64,000 nt of DNA. Source: Arthrobacter sp. YN. GTDB lineage: Bacteria; Actinomycetota; Actinomycetes; Actinomycetales; Micrococcaceae. The stretch lies in assembly GCF_002224285.1 (NCBI RefSeq), contig NZ_CP022436.1:4650001-4714000 (forward strand), in the 5' to 3' direction. Every line of letters starts with the position of its first letter. Position 1 is the stretch's first letter. The notes beneath the pieces were generated by a model. The model did not search any database and had not been told where the DNA came from. It worked only from the letters and a program-made list of their open reading frames with translations. A program made the position numbers and the translations under genes. This document shows, piece by piece, positions 26,409 through 35,140 of the stretch.

Positions 26409-26774
26409 ATGGCAGCAAAATGGATCGAACTGGTCACCGGATCACTCGAGCAGAAGAAGCAGTACAAGCAAGCCAAGGCACGGCTGGATTCCCTGCCCGA
26501 GCCCTACCTGACCGTGGCCACCGCCTTCAACCGGTACTTGATGTACTACGGCGGCGTCACCGAGGGCGACACCATGGTTCAGATGTTCACGGACCTCGCA
26601 GACCTCTGGGAACGCGCCGCAATCGACGGCACGCCCGTGGGCGAAATCGTGGGTGAAGACCCCATCGAATTCGCTGAAAGCTTCGCGCAGGCCTACGGCG
26701 GTAAGCGCTGGATCGACAAGGAACGCGAGCGCCTCACCAAGGCAATCGACAAAGCGAAGGAGGCGGGATTATGA
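26409..26774 (+). CDS. DUF1048-family protein
   Basis: The ATG at 26409 lies one base after the padR stop and has GGAAGGA before it. The 121-residue, helical, charged product (KKQYKQAKARLDSLPEPY, FAESFAQAYGGKRWIDKER) matches DUF1048, a small cytosolic family regularly encoded between PadR and DrrAB-type exporters. Its biochemical role is not known. It overlaps the ATPase gene by ATGA. Confidence 0.8.
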   Translation: MAAKWIELVTGSLEQKKQYKQAKARLDSLPEPYLTVATAFNRYLMYYGGVTEGDTMVQMFTDLADLWERAAIDGTPVGEIVGEDPIEFAESFAQAYGGKRWIDKERERLTKAIDKAKEAGL

Positions 26775-27562
26775 CCGCTCCAGCAATCCGGGTGGACGGC
26801 ATTGAGAAGTCGTACAAGGATCTCCACGTCCTGCGCGGGGTGGACTTCGAGGTAGCGTCGGGCAGCATTTTTGCCCTTCTTGGCTCGAATGGCGCCGGCA
26901 AGACCACCATGGTGAAGATCCTCTCCACGCTGCTCACAGCGGATGGCGGGCAGGCCGCCGTCGAGGGCTTTGATGTTGCCACCGAATCGCTTCAGGTGAG
27001 GCAGTCCATCAGCCTGACCGGGCAGTTCGCGGCAGTGGACGAGGTCCTGTCCGGCAAGGAGAACCTGATCCTGGTGGCGAAGCTGCGGCACTTGAAGAAC
27101 GCGGGACAGATCGCGGATGAGTTGCTGGCGCAGTTCAGCCTCACTGAGGCCGGGCCCCGCAAAGTAGCGACGTACTCCGGCGGCATGCGTCGTCGCCTGG
27201 ACATTGCCATGAGCTTGATCGGCAACCCCAAGGTGATCTTCCTGGACGAGCCGACCACGGGCCTCGATCCCGAGGCCCGCCTTGAGGTGTGGCAGATCGT
27301 CAAGAACCTTGCCAAGCAAGGAACCACGGTCCTGCTCACCACGCAGTACCTCGACGAAGCTGAACAACTCGCGGACCGAATTGCCATTCTGCATGAGGGA
27401 CGCATCATCGCGAATGGCACCTTGGCCGAACTCAAGCAGTTGCTGCCGCCGGCCAAGATCGAATACGTCGAAAAACAACCGAGCCTGGAGGACATCTTCC
27501 TGGCCCTGGTGGGCACCAACGCTCCAGCCGGTAACAACGAGTCAGTGAAGGACAGGTCATGA
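26771..27562 (+). CDS. ABC exporter ATPase, DrrA-like
   Basis: 263 residues. Walker A GSNGAGKTT, signature YSGGMRRRLDIAM, Walker B VIFLDEPTTGLDP and switch LTTQYLDEAEQL all match drug-resistance ABC-2 ATPases. The C-terminal extension after about 220 (PSLEDIFLAL) is the usual DrrA tail. Coupled by ATGA overlaps to both neighbours. It should power the following permease for export of a lipophilic compound. Confidence 0.9.
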   Translation: MTAPAIRVDGIEKSYKDLHVLRGVDFEVASGSIFALLGSNGAGKTTMVKILSTLLTADGGQAAVEGFDVATESLQVRQSISLTGQFAAVDEVLSGKENLILVAKLRHLKNAGQIADELLAQFSLTEAGPRKVATYSGGMRRRLDIAMSLIGNPKVIFLDEPTTGLDPEARLEVWQIVKNLAKQGTTVLLTTQYLDEAEQLADRIAILHEGRIIANGTLAELKQLLPPAKIEYVEKQPSLEDIFLALVGTNAPAGNNESVKDRS

Positions 27563-28320
27563 ACACGCATTTCTTTGCAGACACCTCAGTTCTGCTGGGC
27601 CGTTCCATGCGACACATCTTCCGGAGCGTTGACACCATCATCACCACTGCGATCACCCCGATCGCCCTCATGCTGCTGTTCGTCTACGTATTCGGCGGAG
27701 CCATCAGCACAGACACCGAGAACTACGTGAACTACTTGCTCCCGGGCATCATGCTGATCGCGATCGCTTCCGGCATCGCTTATACGGCAGTCCGGTTGTT
27801 CACGGACATGCAGAGCGGCATCTTCGAGCGGTTCCAGTCCATGCCGATCGCACGCTCCTCGGTTCTCTGGGCGCACGTCCTGACCTCCTTGGTGGCCAAC
27901 GGACTCTCGCTGGTGATCATCGTCCTGGTGGCGCTCCTCATGGGCTTCCGCACCTCAGCCAGCGTGCTGGACTGGCTCGCCGTCGCGGGTATCCTGGCGC
28001 TCTTCACCTTGGCGCTGACGTGGATCGCGATCATCGCGGGCCTCTCAGCGAAGTCCGTCGACGGCGCGGGCGGGTTCTCCTATCCGCTGATCTTCCTGCC
28101 GTTCATCAGCTCGGCCTTCGTCCCAACGGAGACCATGCCCGGCCCGGTCCGCTGGTTCGCCGAAAACCAACCGGTCACGTCCATAGTGAACACTCTCCAG
28201 GATCTGTTCGCCCAGCGTCCGGTGGGTGGCGACATCTGGGTAGCCCTGGCATGGTGCCTGGGGATCCTCATTGCCTCCTACGCATTTGCCACTGCCGCCT
28301 ACAAGCGCCAGATCGCCTAG
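27559..28320 (+). CDS. ABC-2 type permease, DrrB-like
   Basis: 253 residues, six membrane segments, with ABC-2 features such as PIALMLLFVYVFGGAI, the LLPGIMLIAIASGIAYTA region and a late PLIFLPFISSAFVPTETMPG. It forms the membrane half of the exporter with the upstream ATPase. The export substrate is unknown. The operon ends at the hairpin downstream. Confidence 0.88.
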   Translation: MNTHFFADTSVLLGRSMRHIFRSVDTIITTAITPIALMLLFVYVFGGAISTDTENYVNYLLPGIMLIAIASGIAYTAVRLFTDMQSGIFERFQSMPIARSSVLWAHVLTSLVANGLSLVIIVLVALLMGFRTSASVLDWLAVAGILALFTLALTWIAIIAGLSAKSVDGAGGFSYPLIFLPFISSAFVPTETMPGPVRWFAENQPVTSIVNTLQDLFAQRPVGGDIWVALAWCLGILIASYAFATAAYKRQIA

Positions 28321-28357
28321 TCACCGCAGCATAAGAAACAGCGCCAAACAAAGGCCT

Positions 28358-28390
28358 AAGCTCCCCCTTCATCAGGGCGGGAGCTTTCGC
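28358..28390 (+). terminator. Terminator after PadR/ABC exporter operon
   Basis: AAGCTCCC (28358-28365) pairs with GGGAGCTT (28379-28386), followed by TCGCC. It is 38 bases past the permease stop. The stretch from here to 28497 is AT-richer and should hold the cycA promoter. Confidence 0.65.
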
Positions 28391-28497
28391 CATTCAGACC
28401 GATTCGCCTTTCGTCAGACATTAGCTATAGCTTTATCGAACAGATTTGTAACGGCCGTCACTATTATGGGCGGGTCCTTCGAAGGGTTCTTGAACTA

Positions 28498-29958
28498 ATG
28501 TCCGACCAGACAACACAGGGGCAGCTCCGCGCCTCCAGCAGGGACAGCGAGCCTCACCTGTCACGCTCGCTCAGCAACCGCCACATCCAACTCCTGGCCA
28601 TTGGCGGCGCCATCGGAACCGGCCTCTTCATGGGCTCCGGAAAAACCATTTCCGTCGCCGGCCCCTCCGTGATCTTCGTGTACATGATCATCGGCTTCAT
28701 GCTCTTCTTCGTCATGCGGGCTATGGGCCAGTTGCTGCTTTCCAACCTGAACTACAAGTCCTTCAGCGACTTCGCAGGCGACCTCCTCGGCCCGTGGGCG
28801 GGCTTCTTCACCGGCTGGACCTACTGGTTCTGCTGGGTAGTCACCGGCGTGGCAGACGTCATCGCGATTGCGGGCTACGCCAACGAACTCTGGCCGGGAA
28901 TCCAGCTCTGGATCCCGGGCATCGCCACCATCATCATCCTGCTCCTCCTGAACCTGCCCACCGTTAAGGCGTTCGGTGAGACCGAATTCTGGTTCGCCCT
29001 CATCAAGATCGTCGCCATCGTGGCGCTGATCGTGGTGGGCCTGGTCATGATCTTCACGGGCTTCCAGTCCAACGCAGGAACCGCGAGCTTCACCAACCTC
29101 TGGAGCCACGGCGGTTTCTTCCCCAAGGAATTCATGGGCTTCGTGGCCGGCTTCCAGATCGCCGTCTTCGCCTTCGTCGGCATCGAGCTTGTTGGCACCG
29201 CAGCAGCCGAAACCAAGAACCCGGAGCACAACCTCCCCCGCGCCATCAACGCCATCCCCCTGCGCGTCATGCTGTTCTACGTAGGCGCCCTCATCATCCT
29301 CATGTCCGTCACCCCGTGGACCGAGTTCAAGGCAGGCCAGAGCCCGTTCATCGCCATGTTCTCCTTGGCCGGTTTGGGCATGGCCGCAACCGTGGTCAAC
29401 CTCGTAGTGCTTACCTCGGCCATGTCATCGGCCAACTCGGGCATCTACTCAACGTCCCGCATGGTCTATGGCCTGGCCAACGATGGCGACGCCCCGAAGC
29501 TCTTCGGCCGGCTCTCCAGCCGCAAAGTACCCCAGAACGCGCTGTTCCTCTCCTGCGTCCTGCTGCTGGCCGGCGTCGCGCTTCTCTACGCGGGCAAGGA
29601 CGTTGGCGTCGCGTTCGACATGGTGACCACCGTGTCCGCCGTCTGCTTCATGTTCGTGTGGTCGATCATCCTGGCCAGCTACCTCGTGTACCGCAAGCGC
29701 CGTCCCGAGCAGCACGCGGCCTCGCCCTTCAAGATGCCCGGCGGCATCCCGATGGTGTGGGTGGTCTTCGCGTTCTTCGCGTTCCTTGTCTGGGCGTTGA
29801 CCACGCAGCCGGACACGCTCACGGCACTGCTGGTGACGCCCATCTGGTTCGCCATCCTCGGCGTCGCCTACGCGGTGGTCCGCAGGACGCCCCTCCACCA
29901 GGCCCGCGTGGCCGAATGGAAGGCCATGTCCGAGGCCGAAACCGCAGCCGCGCGCTGA
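28498..29958 (+). CDS. cycA: D-serine/D-alanine/glycine-type amino acid permease
   Basis: 486 residues, 12 TMS, APC superfamily. Long stretches agree with E. coli CycA as I remember it: NRHIQLLAIGGAIGTGLFMG, VIFVYMIIGFMLFFVMRAMG, YKSFSDFAGDLLGPWAGFF and GFQIAVFAFVGIELVGTAAA. It imports small neutral amino acids, including D-forms and cycloserine, by proton symport. The RBS (GAAGGG) is distant. It is a single gene, closed by a 19-bp hairpin. Substrate range could be shifted, so the symbol is by similarity. Confidence 0.88.
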   Translation: MSDQTTQGQLRASSRDSEPHLSRSLSNRHIQLLAIGGAIGTGLFMGSGKTISVAGPSVIFVYMIIGFMLFFVMRAMGQLLLSNLNYKSFSDFAGDLLGPWAGFFTGWTYWFCWVVTGVADVIAIAGYANELWPGIQLWIPGIATIIILLLLNLPTVKAFGETEFWFALIKIVAIVALIVVGLVMIFTGFQSNAGTASFTNLWSHGGFFPKEFMGFVAGFQIAVFAFVGIELVGTAAAETKNPEHNLPRAINAIPLRVMLFYVGALIILMSVTPWTEFKAGQSPFIAMFSLAGLGMAATVVNLVVLTSAMSSANSGIYSTSRMVYGLANDGDAPKLFGRLSSRKVPQNALFLSCVLLLAGVALLYAGKDVGVAFDMVTTVSAVCFMFVWSIILASYLVYRKRRPEQHAASPFKMPGGIPMVWVVFAFFAFLVWALTTQPDTLTALLVTPIWFAILGVAYAVVRRTPLHQARVAEWKAMSEAETAAAR

Positions 29959-29987
29959 CTCTTAAAGCGCGCTAAGCCTTAACAAAC

Positions 29988-30032
29988 AGAGCCCGACGTC
30001 GGCACCCAGCTTAGGTGCCGACGTCGGGCTCT
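29988..30032. terminator. Strong bidirectional terminator
   Basis: AGAGCCCGACGTCGGCACC (29988-30006) pairs perfectly over 19 bp with 30014-30032, with a 7-base loop. It lies between the convergent cycA and siderophore ATPase genes. Confidence 0.9.
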
Positions 30033-30056
30033 ACTTGGTGCAGGGACAGCAAAGCG

Positions 30057-30815
30057 TCAGGCGAAGTACACGCCGATCCGGTTGCCGTCGATTTCCTCAA
30101 TGCGGATGTCGATGTCGTAAACATCGTGCAGCATCCCTGCGCGCATGATCTCCGAGGGTGTGCCCTGATGGATGAGCCGGCCGTCCTTCATGGCCAGGAT
30201 GGTGTCCGAGTAGCAGGACGCGAAATTGATGTCGTGCACCACCAGGACGATGGTCTTTCCGAGCTCGTCGGCCAGTCGGCGCAGCAGCCGCATCATTTCC
30301 ACGGAGTGCTTCATGTCCAGGTTGTTAAGCGGTTCATCGAGCAGCAGGTATTCGGTGTCCTGCGCCAGGACCATCGCGATGTACGCGCGCTGACGCTGAC
30401 CGCCGGAGAGCTCATCGACGAACTTGTCAGCCATGGACGTCAGATCCAACTGCCGGATGGCCTCGTCCACGTGTTCAAGGTCCTCCACCGTGGGCCGGCC
30501 GCCGCTGTGCGGGAAGCGGCCAAAAGCCACGAGGTCGCGGACGGTGAGCCGCATGGTCAGGTGGTTTTCCTGCCGCAGGATGGCCATGGTCTTGGCCAGT
30601 TCCTTGCTGGGCGTCGCTGTGACATCCAAGCCAGCCACCGACACTCCCCCGACGTCCATGGGCTGGAGGCGGCTGATCAAGGAGAGCAGAGTGGACTTGC
30701 CCGCCCCGTTGGGGCCGATGATTGACGTGATGCCGCCACGCGGGATCTCGCAGGTGACGTCGTCCAGCACGGTGGTGCCGCCGTAGCGCTTGGTCACGTT
30801 CCGGACGGTGATCAT
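30057..30815 (-). CDS. Siderophore ABC importer ATPase (FecE/YclP type)
   Basis: 252 residues. Walker A is GPNGAGKST, the signature LSGGQRQRAYIAM, Walker B EYLLLDEPLNNLD and the switch VVHDINFAS. These and the H-containing ILRQENHL Q-loop segment fit ferric-siderophore ATPases, closest by eye to the petrobactin/catecholate YclP-FatE-VctC group. It is last in a four-gene iron operon. Confidence 0.9.
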   Translation of the reverse strand: MITVRNVTKRYGGTTVLDDVTCEIPRGGITSIIGPNGAGKSTLLSLISRLQPMDVGGVSVAGLDVTATPSKELAKTMAILRQENHLTMRLTVRDLVAFGRFPHSGGRPTVEDLEHVDEAIRQLDLTSMADKFVDELSGGQRQRAYIAMVLAQDTEYLLLDEPLNNLDMKHSVEMMRLLRRLADELGKTIVLVVHDINFASCYSDTILAMKDGRLIHQGTPSEIMRAGMLHDVYDIDIRIEEIDGNRIGVYFA

Positions 30816-30828
30816 GGGCAGACCCCAA

Positions 30829-31845
30829 TCATTTCAGTGAGCCTTTCAGCAACAGGTAAAGGAACAGGATGCCGCCGGTGAACTCGATGATCACGCTGAG
30901 GGCAGTGGCGAAACCGAACACGCGTTCCAGCAGCAACTGGCCACCTACCAAGGCGATGGCGCCGATGAGGACCACTATCGGGAGCAGCCAAGCGTGCCGG
31001 AAACCGCGGCAGAGCTGGTAGCCGAGGCTGACCACCAAGAGCCCGAAGAACGTCACCGGCCCAACCAAGGCGGTGGAAATCGCCACCAGCAGCGAGCACG
31101 CGAGCAGCACCCGCATCACCACGCGCTTGTGGTCGACGCCCACGTTGATGGCCACTTCCCGGCCCAGCGCCAGCACGTCCAGAGTGTGCCGCATCCGCCA
31201 CACCCCAACGCACACCAAGGTGATCAGCACAGCAGAAACACCCAGCAGGCCGGGATCCACATTGTTGAAACTGGCGAAGAACAGGTCCTGGAGGACGATG
31301 AATTCGCTGGGTTCCATCAGCCGCTGCAACAGCGAGGAAAAGCCGCGGAACAGCGTCCCCAGGACGATTCCCACCAGCAGCAACAGGTGGAGCGATCGCG
31401 TGGCTCCGGTGAACATCCACCGATACAGGAACGCGCTGAACCCCACCATCAGCAGGATCTCCAGCCCGAACTTCAGCGTGGACGGCGCGGTGGCCAGCGT
31501 CGCCGCACCAGCCACGAACGCCAGCGCGGTCTGCACCAGGATGTACAGCGAATCGAAGCCCATGATGGACGGCGTCAGGATCCGGTTGGCCGTCACGGTC
31601 TGGAACAGCAGAGTAGAAACGCCCACCGCCACGGCCACCAGCAGCATTGCCGAGACCTTGATGGCCCGCCGCGGCAGGATGTAGGCGATGTTGCCCTTGA
31701 GGTCGATGGTCAGGAAAACGGCAACGAGTACGACGGCGGCAATCGCCAAGACGGCGATCACCAGTCCCGGCGGCGTGCTTCGGATAGTGTCGCGCCAACG
31801 GGTACGGGCGGAAAGACGGGGTGCGGTCTGGAGTGTTTCAGGCAT
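30829..31845 (-). CDS. Siderophore ABC permease (FecCD family)
   Basis: 338 residues and about nine to ten membrane spans. FecCD landmarks are LTPSIMGFDSLYILVQTAL, LALGREVAINVGVDHKRVV and VTFFGLLVVSLGYQL. It overlaps the upstream permease by eight bases. Together the two form the heterodimeric channel (YclN/YclO-like). Confidence 0.9.
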   Translation of the reverse strand: MPETLQTAPRLSARTRWRDTIRSTPPGLVIAVLAIAAVVLVAVFLTIDLKGNIAYILPRRAIKVSAMLLVAVAVGVSTLLFQTVTANRILTPSIMGFDSLYILVQTALAFVAGAATLATAPSTLKFGLEILLMVGFSAFLYRWMFTGATRSLHLLLLVGIVLGTLFRGFSSLLQRLMEPSEFIVLQDLFFASFNNVDPGLLGVSAVLITLVCVGVWRMRHTLDVLALGREVAINVGVDHKRVVMRVLLACSLLVAISTALVGPVTFFGLLVVSLGYQLCRGFRHAWLLPIVVLIGAIALVGGQLLLERVFGFATALSVIIEFTGGILFLYLLLKGSLK

Positions 31846-32845
31846 TGCGTTTCCTCAACAGCAGGAAGAGGAACAGGATGGCACCCAGCACGGACATGAC
31901 CATGCCCACCGGCACTTCGTAGGGGAACCGGATGGTCCGGCCGATGATGTCGCAGAGCAGCACGAACGCTGCTCCGAACAACGCCGTCCACGGAACAGCC
32001 CGGCGGAGGTTGTCGCCGAAGAGCAGGGACACAATGTTGGGCACTACCAAGCCGAGGAACGGCACGGCACCCACGGTGGTCACAACCACCGCCGAGATCA
32101 ACGAGACAATCATCAGCCCCAGCCGCATGGTGCGCGCATAGTTCAGGCCGAGGTTGGTAGTGAAGTCCTGCCCCATGCCGGCCACGGTGAAGCGGTCGGC
32201 AGCAAAGAGGCCCACCAACACCAGGACCGCCACGATCCACAGCAGTTCATACCGCCCACGGAGCACGCCGGAGAAGTCTCCGATCATCCAGTTGCTCAAA
32301 GTCTGGAGGAGATCGAAGCGGTAGGCGAAGAACGTGGTGACGGCTGCGATGATGCCACCCAGCATGATGCCTACCAGCGGAATCAGCAGGGTGTTACGGG
32401 CAGGAAGCCTGCGGAGAATGGCCAGGAAGAGGGCGGTGCCCAGCACGGCGAACACAGAAGCCACCAGCATTTTGGTGAGAATCGGAGAGTCCGGAGCCAG
32501 CACAGTGACCACCAGGATTCCAAGGGTGGCCGACTCCACGGTGCCCACGGTGGACGGCTCGACGAAGCGGTTCCGGGCCATAAGCTGCATGATCAACCCG
32601 GCAACGGCGACCGCCATCCCGGCCAGGACCACAGCCACGGTGCGCGGCACCCGGGAGACCCAGAAGATTTCCCAGGCACCGGCGTCGTTCGCCACCAAGG
32701 CGGGCAGCGAAACGTCGCTGACGCCCACAAATATGCTGCCCACGGCGATCACCACCACCACGGCGGCAGCCGCAACCAGACGGGCGGTTTCGCCAGTCCG
32801 GTTGCGGCTTGCTGCTGCCGTGGGGCGCACGGCTGTAGTTGTCAC
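31838..32845 (-). CDS. Siderophore ABC permease (FecCD family)
   Basis: 335 residues, polytopic. FecCD landmarks include NRFVEPSTVGTVESATLGIL, the AAVTTFFAYRFDLLQTLSNWMIG segment region (split by membrane helices), and GAVPFLGLVVPNIVSLL near the C-terminus. The start lies 26 bases after the binding-protein stop, so it follows directly in the operon. Confidence 0.9.
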   Translation of the reverse strand: MTTTAVRPTAAASRNRTGETARLVAAAAVVVVIAVGSIFVGVSDVSLPALVANDAGAWEIFWVSRVPRTVAVVLAGMAVAVAGLIMQLMARNRFVEPSTVGTVESATLGILVVTVLAPDSPILTKMLVASVFAVLGTALFLAILRRLPARNTLLIPLVGIMLGGIIAAVTTFFAYRFDLLQTLSNWMIGDFSGVLRGRYELLWIVAVLVLVGLFAADRFTVAGMGQDFTTNLGLNYARTMRLGLMIVSLISAVVVTTVGAVPFLGLVVPNIVSLLFGDNLRRAVPWTALFGAAFVLLCDIIGRTIRFPYEVPVGMVMSVLGAILFLFLLLRKRNA

Positions 32846-32871
32846 GTCAGGATTTCAGATGGAGCGGGTTG

Positions 32872-33822
32872 TCAGGCGACCGAGTCGGCCACTGCCGTGA
32901 CCATGGCCTGGACGTTGTTCAGTCCATAGCCCACGATGTACCAGCCGGCGGGATCCAGGTTGACGATCTTGTTGTTCTTGGCGGCGTTGGTGGACTTCAC
33001 GAGCTCGTTGTCCAGGATGGGGTTGGCGGTGGAGCTTGCGGTGCCGATCGCGGTGTCGCGGTTGATGACGTAGAGGATGTCCGGGTTGGTTTCCTTGATG
33101 TATTCGAAGGAGACAGCCTCGCCGTGGGAGCCCTCGGACTTGACGTCAGCCGCCGTCGGGACGCCCAGGACGTCGTGGATGATGCCGAAGCGTGAGCCCG
33201 CGCCGTAGGCGGTAACTTCGCCACCGGAGGTCAGGACGATCAGGCCCTTGCCGGCCGAAGCGGCTTTGGCCTTGGTGTCCGCGACGGTCTTGTCCACTTC
33301 TGCGAGCTTGGACGCGACCTCGTCTTCCTTCTTGAAGATCTTGCCGAGCTTCTCGGTCTGGGCCTTGAAGCTCTCCATGGGCTTGGCCGCATCAACGGAG
33401 AGGTCGATGGTGGGGGCGATCTTGCTCAGTTCCTCGTAGGCGCCGGCAGTGCGGCCGGAGACGATGATGAGGTCCGGGGCTGCGGAGCTGACGGCTTCGA
33501 AGTCGGGTTCCTTGAGCGAGCCCACCTTTGCGTACTTTGCCTCGGAGAACTTCTTGAGGGCCTCCGGGTAGCTGGCCTCGGGAACACCGGTGGGCTCGAC
33601 GCCGAGCGCGTTCATGGTGTCCAGGACGCCGAGATCGAAGGTGACAACCTTGGCCGGGTTCACGGGAACGTTGGTGGTTGAACCCTGGGCGTGCTCGATG
33701 GTGATGGTGCTGGCTTCCCCAGGCTGCGAAGACGCCGTTGCCCCGCCTCCACAGGCCGTAACGGTCAGCAAGGCAGCGCCTGCAACCAGTGCCCCGATGT
33801 AGCTCGACAGCCTCTTTTTCAC
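32872..33822 (-). CDS. Siderophore-binding lipoprotein (FatB/YclQ type)
   Basis: 316 residues from a GTG preceded by GGAG. A lipobox TVTAC gives Cys24. The binding-protein fold shows KVVTFDLGVLDTMNALGVEP, EPDFEAVSSAAPDLIIVSGR and a central single helix DEVASKLAEVDKTVADTKAK typical of class III metal/siderophore binders. It is first in the operon, under an IdeR-like box, and delivers ferric siderophore to the two permeases. Confidence 0.9.
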   Translation of the reverse strand: MKKRLSSYIGALVAGAALLTVTACGGGATASSQPGEASTITIEHAQGSTTNVPVNPAKVVTFDLGVLDTMNALGVEPTGVPEASYPEALKKFSEAKYAKVGSLKEPDFEAVSSAAPDLIIVSGRTAGAYEELSKIAPTIDLSVDAAKPMESFKAQTEKLGKIFKKEDEVASKLAEVDKTVADTKAKAASAGKGLIVLTSGGEVTAYGAGSRFGIIHDVLGVPTAADVKSEGSHGEAVSFEYIKETNPDILYVINRDTAIGTASSTANPILDNELVKSTNAAKNNKIVNLDPAGWYIVGYGLNNVQAMVTAVADSVA

Positions 33823-33885
33823 GCCAGTACTCCACTCACTAATAAGTCACAGATGTGTTGCCTAATTGCGCTTTGACTCTATTAG

Positions 33886-33904
33886 TAAGGTGAGGCTAAC
33901 TTCA
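33886..33904 (-). promoter_or_regulatory. IdeR/DtxR-type iron box in siderophore operon promoter
   Basis: On the - strand the 19-mer TGAAGTTAGCCTCACCTTA agrees at 15 of 19 positions with the DtxR/IdeR consensus TTAGGTTAGCCTAACCTAA. It lies 64 bases upstream of the GTG, between a TTTTGA -35 and a TAATAG -10 (17-bp spacer), so Fe-bound IdeR would block RNA polymerase. Confidence 0.75.
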
Positions 33905-33910
33905 AAATCG

Positions 33911-33973
33911 AAAGGCCCTCCAGCGGGTATTTGTGACTGAAGTCACGCTTTTTTCTCCCGCCGGAGAGCCTTT
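33911..33973 (-). terminator. Long nested hairpin between mtlD and siderophore operon
   Basis: Outer arms 33911-33927 and 33957-33973 pair over 17 positions with two mismatches. Inside, GTGACT-GA-AGTCAC (33933-33946) is followed on the + strand by six T's. On the - strand it ends mtlD transcripts; the inner stem could also act on + strand transcripts. Confidence 0.65.
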
Positions 33974-33991
33974 GTCACTTTCGAGCGGCGC

Positions 33992-35140
33992 TTACGCCTC
34001 GGCCTGCCGATCCTCCACGAGCTTCAGGACCGCCGGGAAGAGCGGGTGCGACGGCGTCAGTTCCGTGATGCGTTCGACGGCGGCAGCCGCGTCCAGTTCG
34101 GACAGCAGAGTGGCAAGCTCCACGGCTTCGTCATCGTTGCCGTCGTCGAAACGCAGCGCTGCGGACATCGCCTCAAGGAGGGCCACTGGAGTGACGCCAC
34201 GCTCGGCGAGTTCCGCGGCGGGGCCGATGAAACGCTCGTGCCGGCTGAGCTTACGCAGGGGCGCCCGACCCACGCGGTTCACGGCGTCCGGCAGGTGCGG
34301 ATTGGTGAAACGGGACAGGATCTTCTGCACATACGCTTCCTGCTCCGCCTCAACGAACCCGTGCTTGGCCACCAACAGTTCCTTGGTTTCCTCCAGCACT
34401 GCACGGACCTTCGCTGCAACAGACGGATCCGCCATGGCATCGGAGATCTTCTCCAGCCCGGCCTGGTAACCGAAATACGCCGCCGAAGCATGGCCGGTGT
34501 TGACCGTGAACAGCTTGCGTTCAATGTACGGGCCCAACTCGTCCACAAACGTGGCTCCGGGGATGGTGGGCACCTTGTCACCAAACGGCGTCCGGTCAAT
34601 GACCCACTCGTAGAAGGTCTCCACCGTGACATCCAGCCCCTGGCCCGGAGCCTGGTTGGGGACAATGCGGTCCACAGCCGTGTTGGCAAAAACCGCGATG
34701 GCGTCCAAATCACCTGCGGAAGTGTCCCAAGCCGACACGATCGCCGTGTGCAGGAGGTCCGTGGCGTTGATGGCATTCTCGCAAGCCATCACGTGGAGAG
34801 GCGGCAGGTCCGTGGGACGGGCCGCCAGCCCACGGGCGATCACCGGCGCCACGAACTTCAGGATGTGCGGCCCCACCGCCGTGGTGACCACATCCGCCGT
34901 CGAGATTTCCTCCACAACAGCGGCTTCCTGCGACGCGGAGTTGAAAGCGCGGAAACCAGTGACGGTCTTGACCGCTGGATTCTCACCAACCTCGTGGACG
35001 TCGTAGCTGCCGGCCGCGGCGAGCTGGCTGATCAGCGCGTCCGCGACATCCGCGAACACCACCTCATAGCCGGCTTCATGAAGCAGCAGCCCCACGAAGC
35101 CACGCCCGATGTTTCCTGCCCCAAAATGGACTGCCTTCAC
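33992..35140 (-). CDS. mtlD: Mannitol-1-phosphate 5-dehydrogenase
   Basis: 382 residues from a GTG that overlaps the mtlA stop (TAGTG). The N-terminus [17 protein letters not shown] is the NAD-binding signature of the family, followed by [20 protein letters not shown] and [17 protein letters not shown]. It oxidises mannitol-1-phosphate, made by the mannitol PTS, to fructose-6-phosphate. Length is normal. Confidence 0.95.
   Translation of the reverse strand: MKAVHFGAGNIGRGFVGLLLHEAGYEVVFADVADALISQLAAAGSYDVHEVGENPAVKTVTGFRAFNSASQEAAVVEEISTADVVTTAVGPHILKFVAPVIARGLAARPTDLPPLHVMACENAINATDLLHTAIVSAWDTSAGDLDAIAVFANTAVDRIVPNQAPGQGLDVTVETFYEWVIDRTPFGDKVPTIPGATFVDELGPYIERKLFTVNTGHASAAYFGYQAGLEKISDAMADPSVAAKVRAVLEETKELLVAKHGFVEAEQEAYVQKILSRFTNPHLPDAVNRVGRAPLRKLSRHERFIGPAAELAERGVTPVALLEAMSAALRFDDGNDDEAVELATLLSELDAAAAVERITELTPSHPLFPAVLKLVEDRQAEA

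Noticed and set aside
31688..32929. Long + strand ORF opposite the siderophore permeases
   Set aside because: Low-complexity His/Gln/Glu-rich translation, antisense to two clear FecCD genes.
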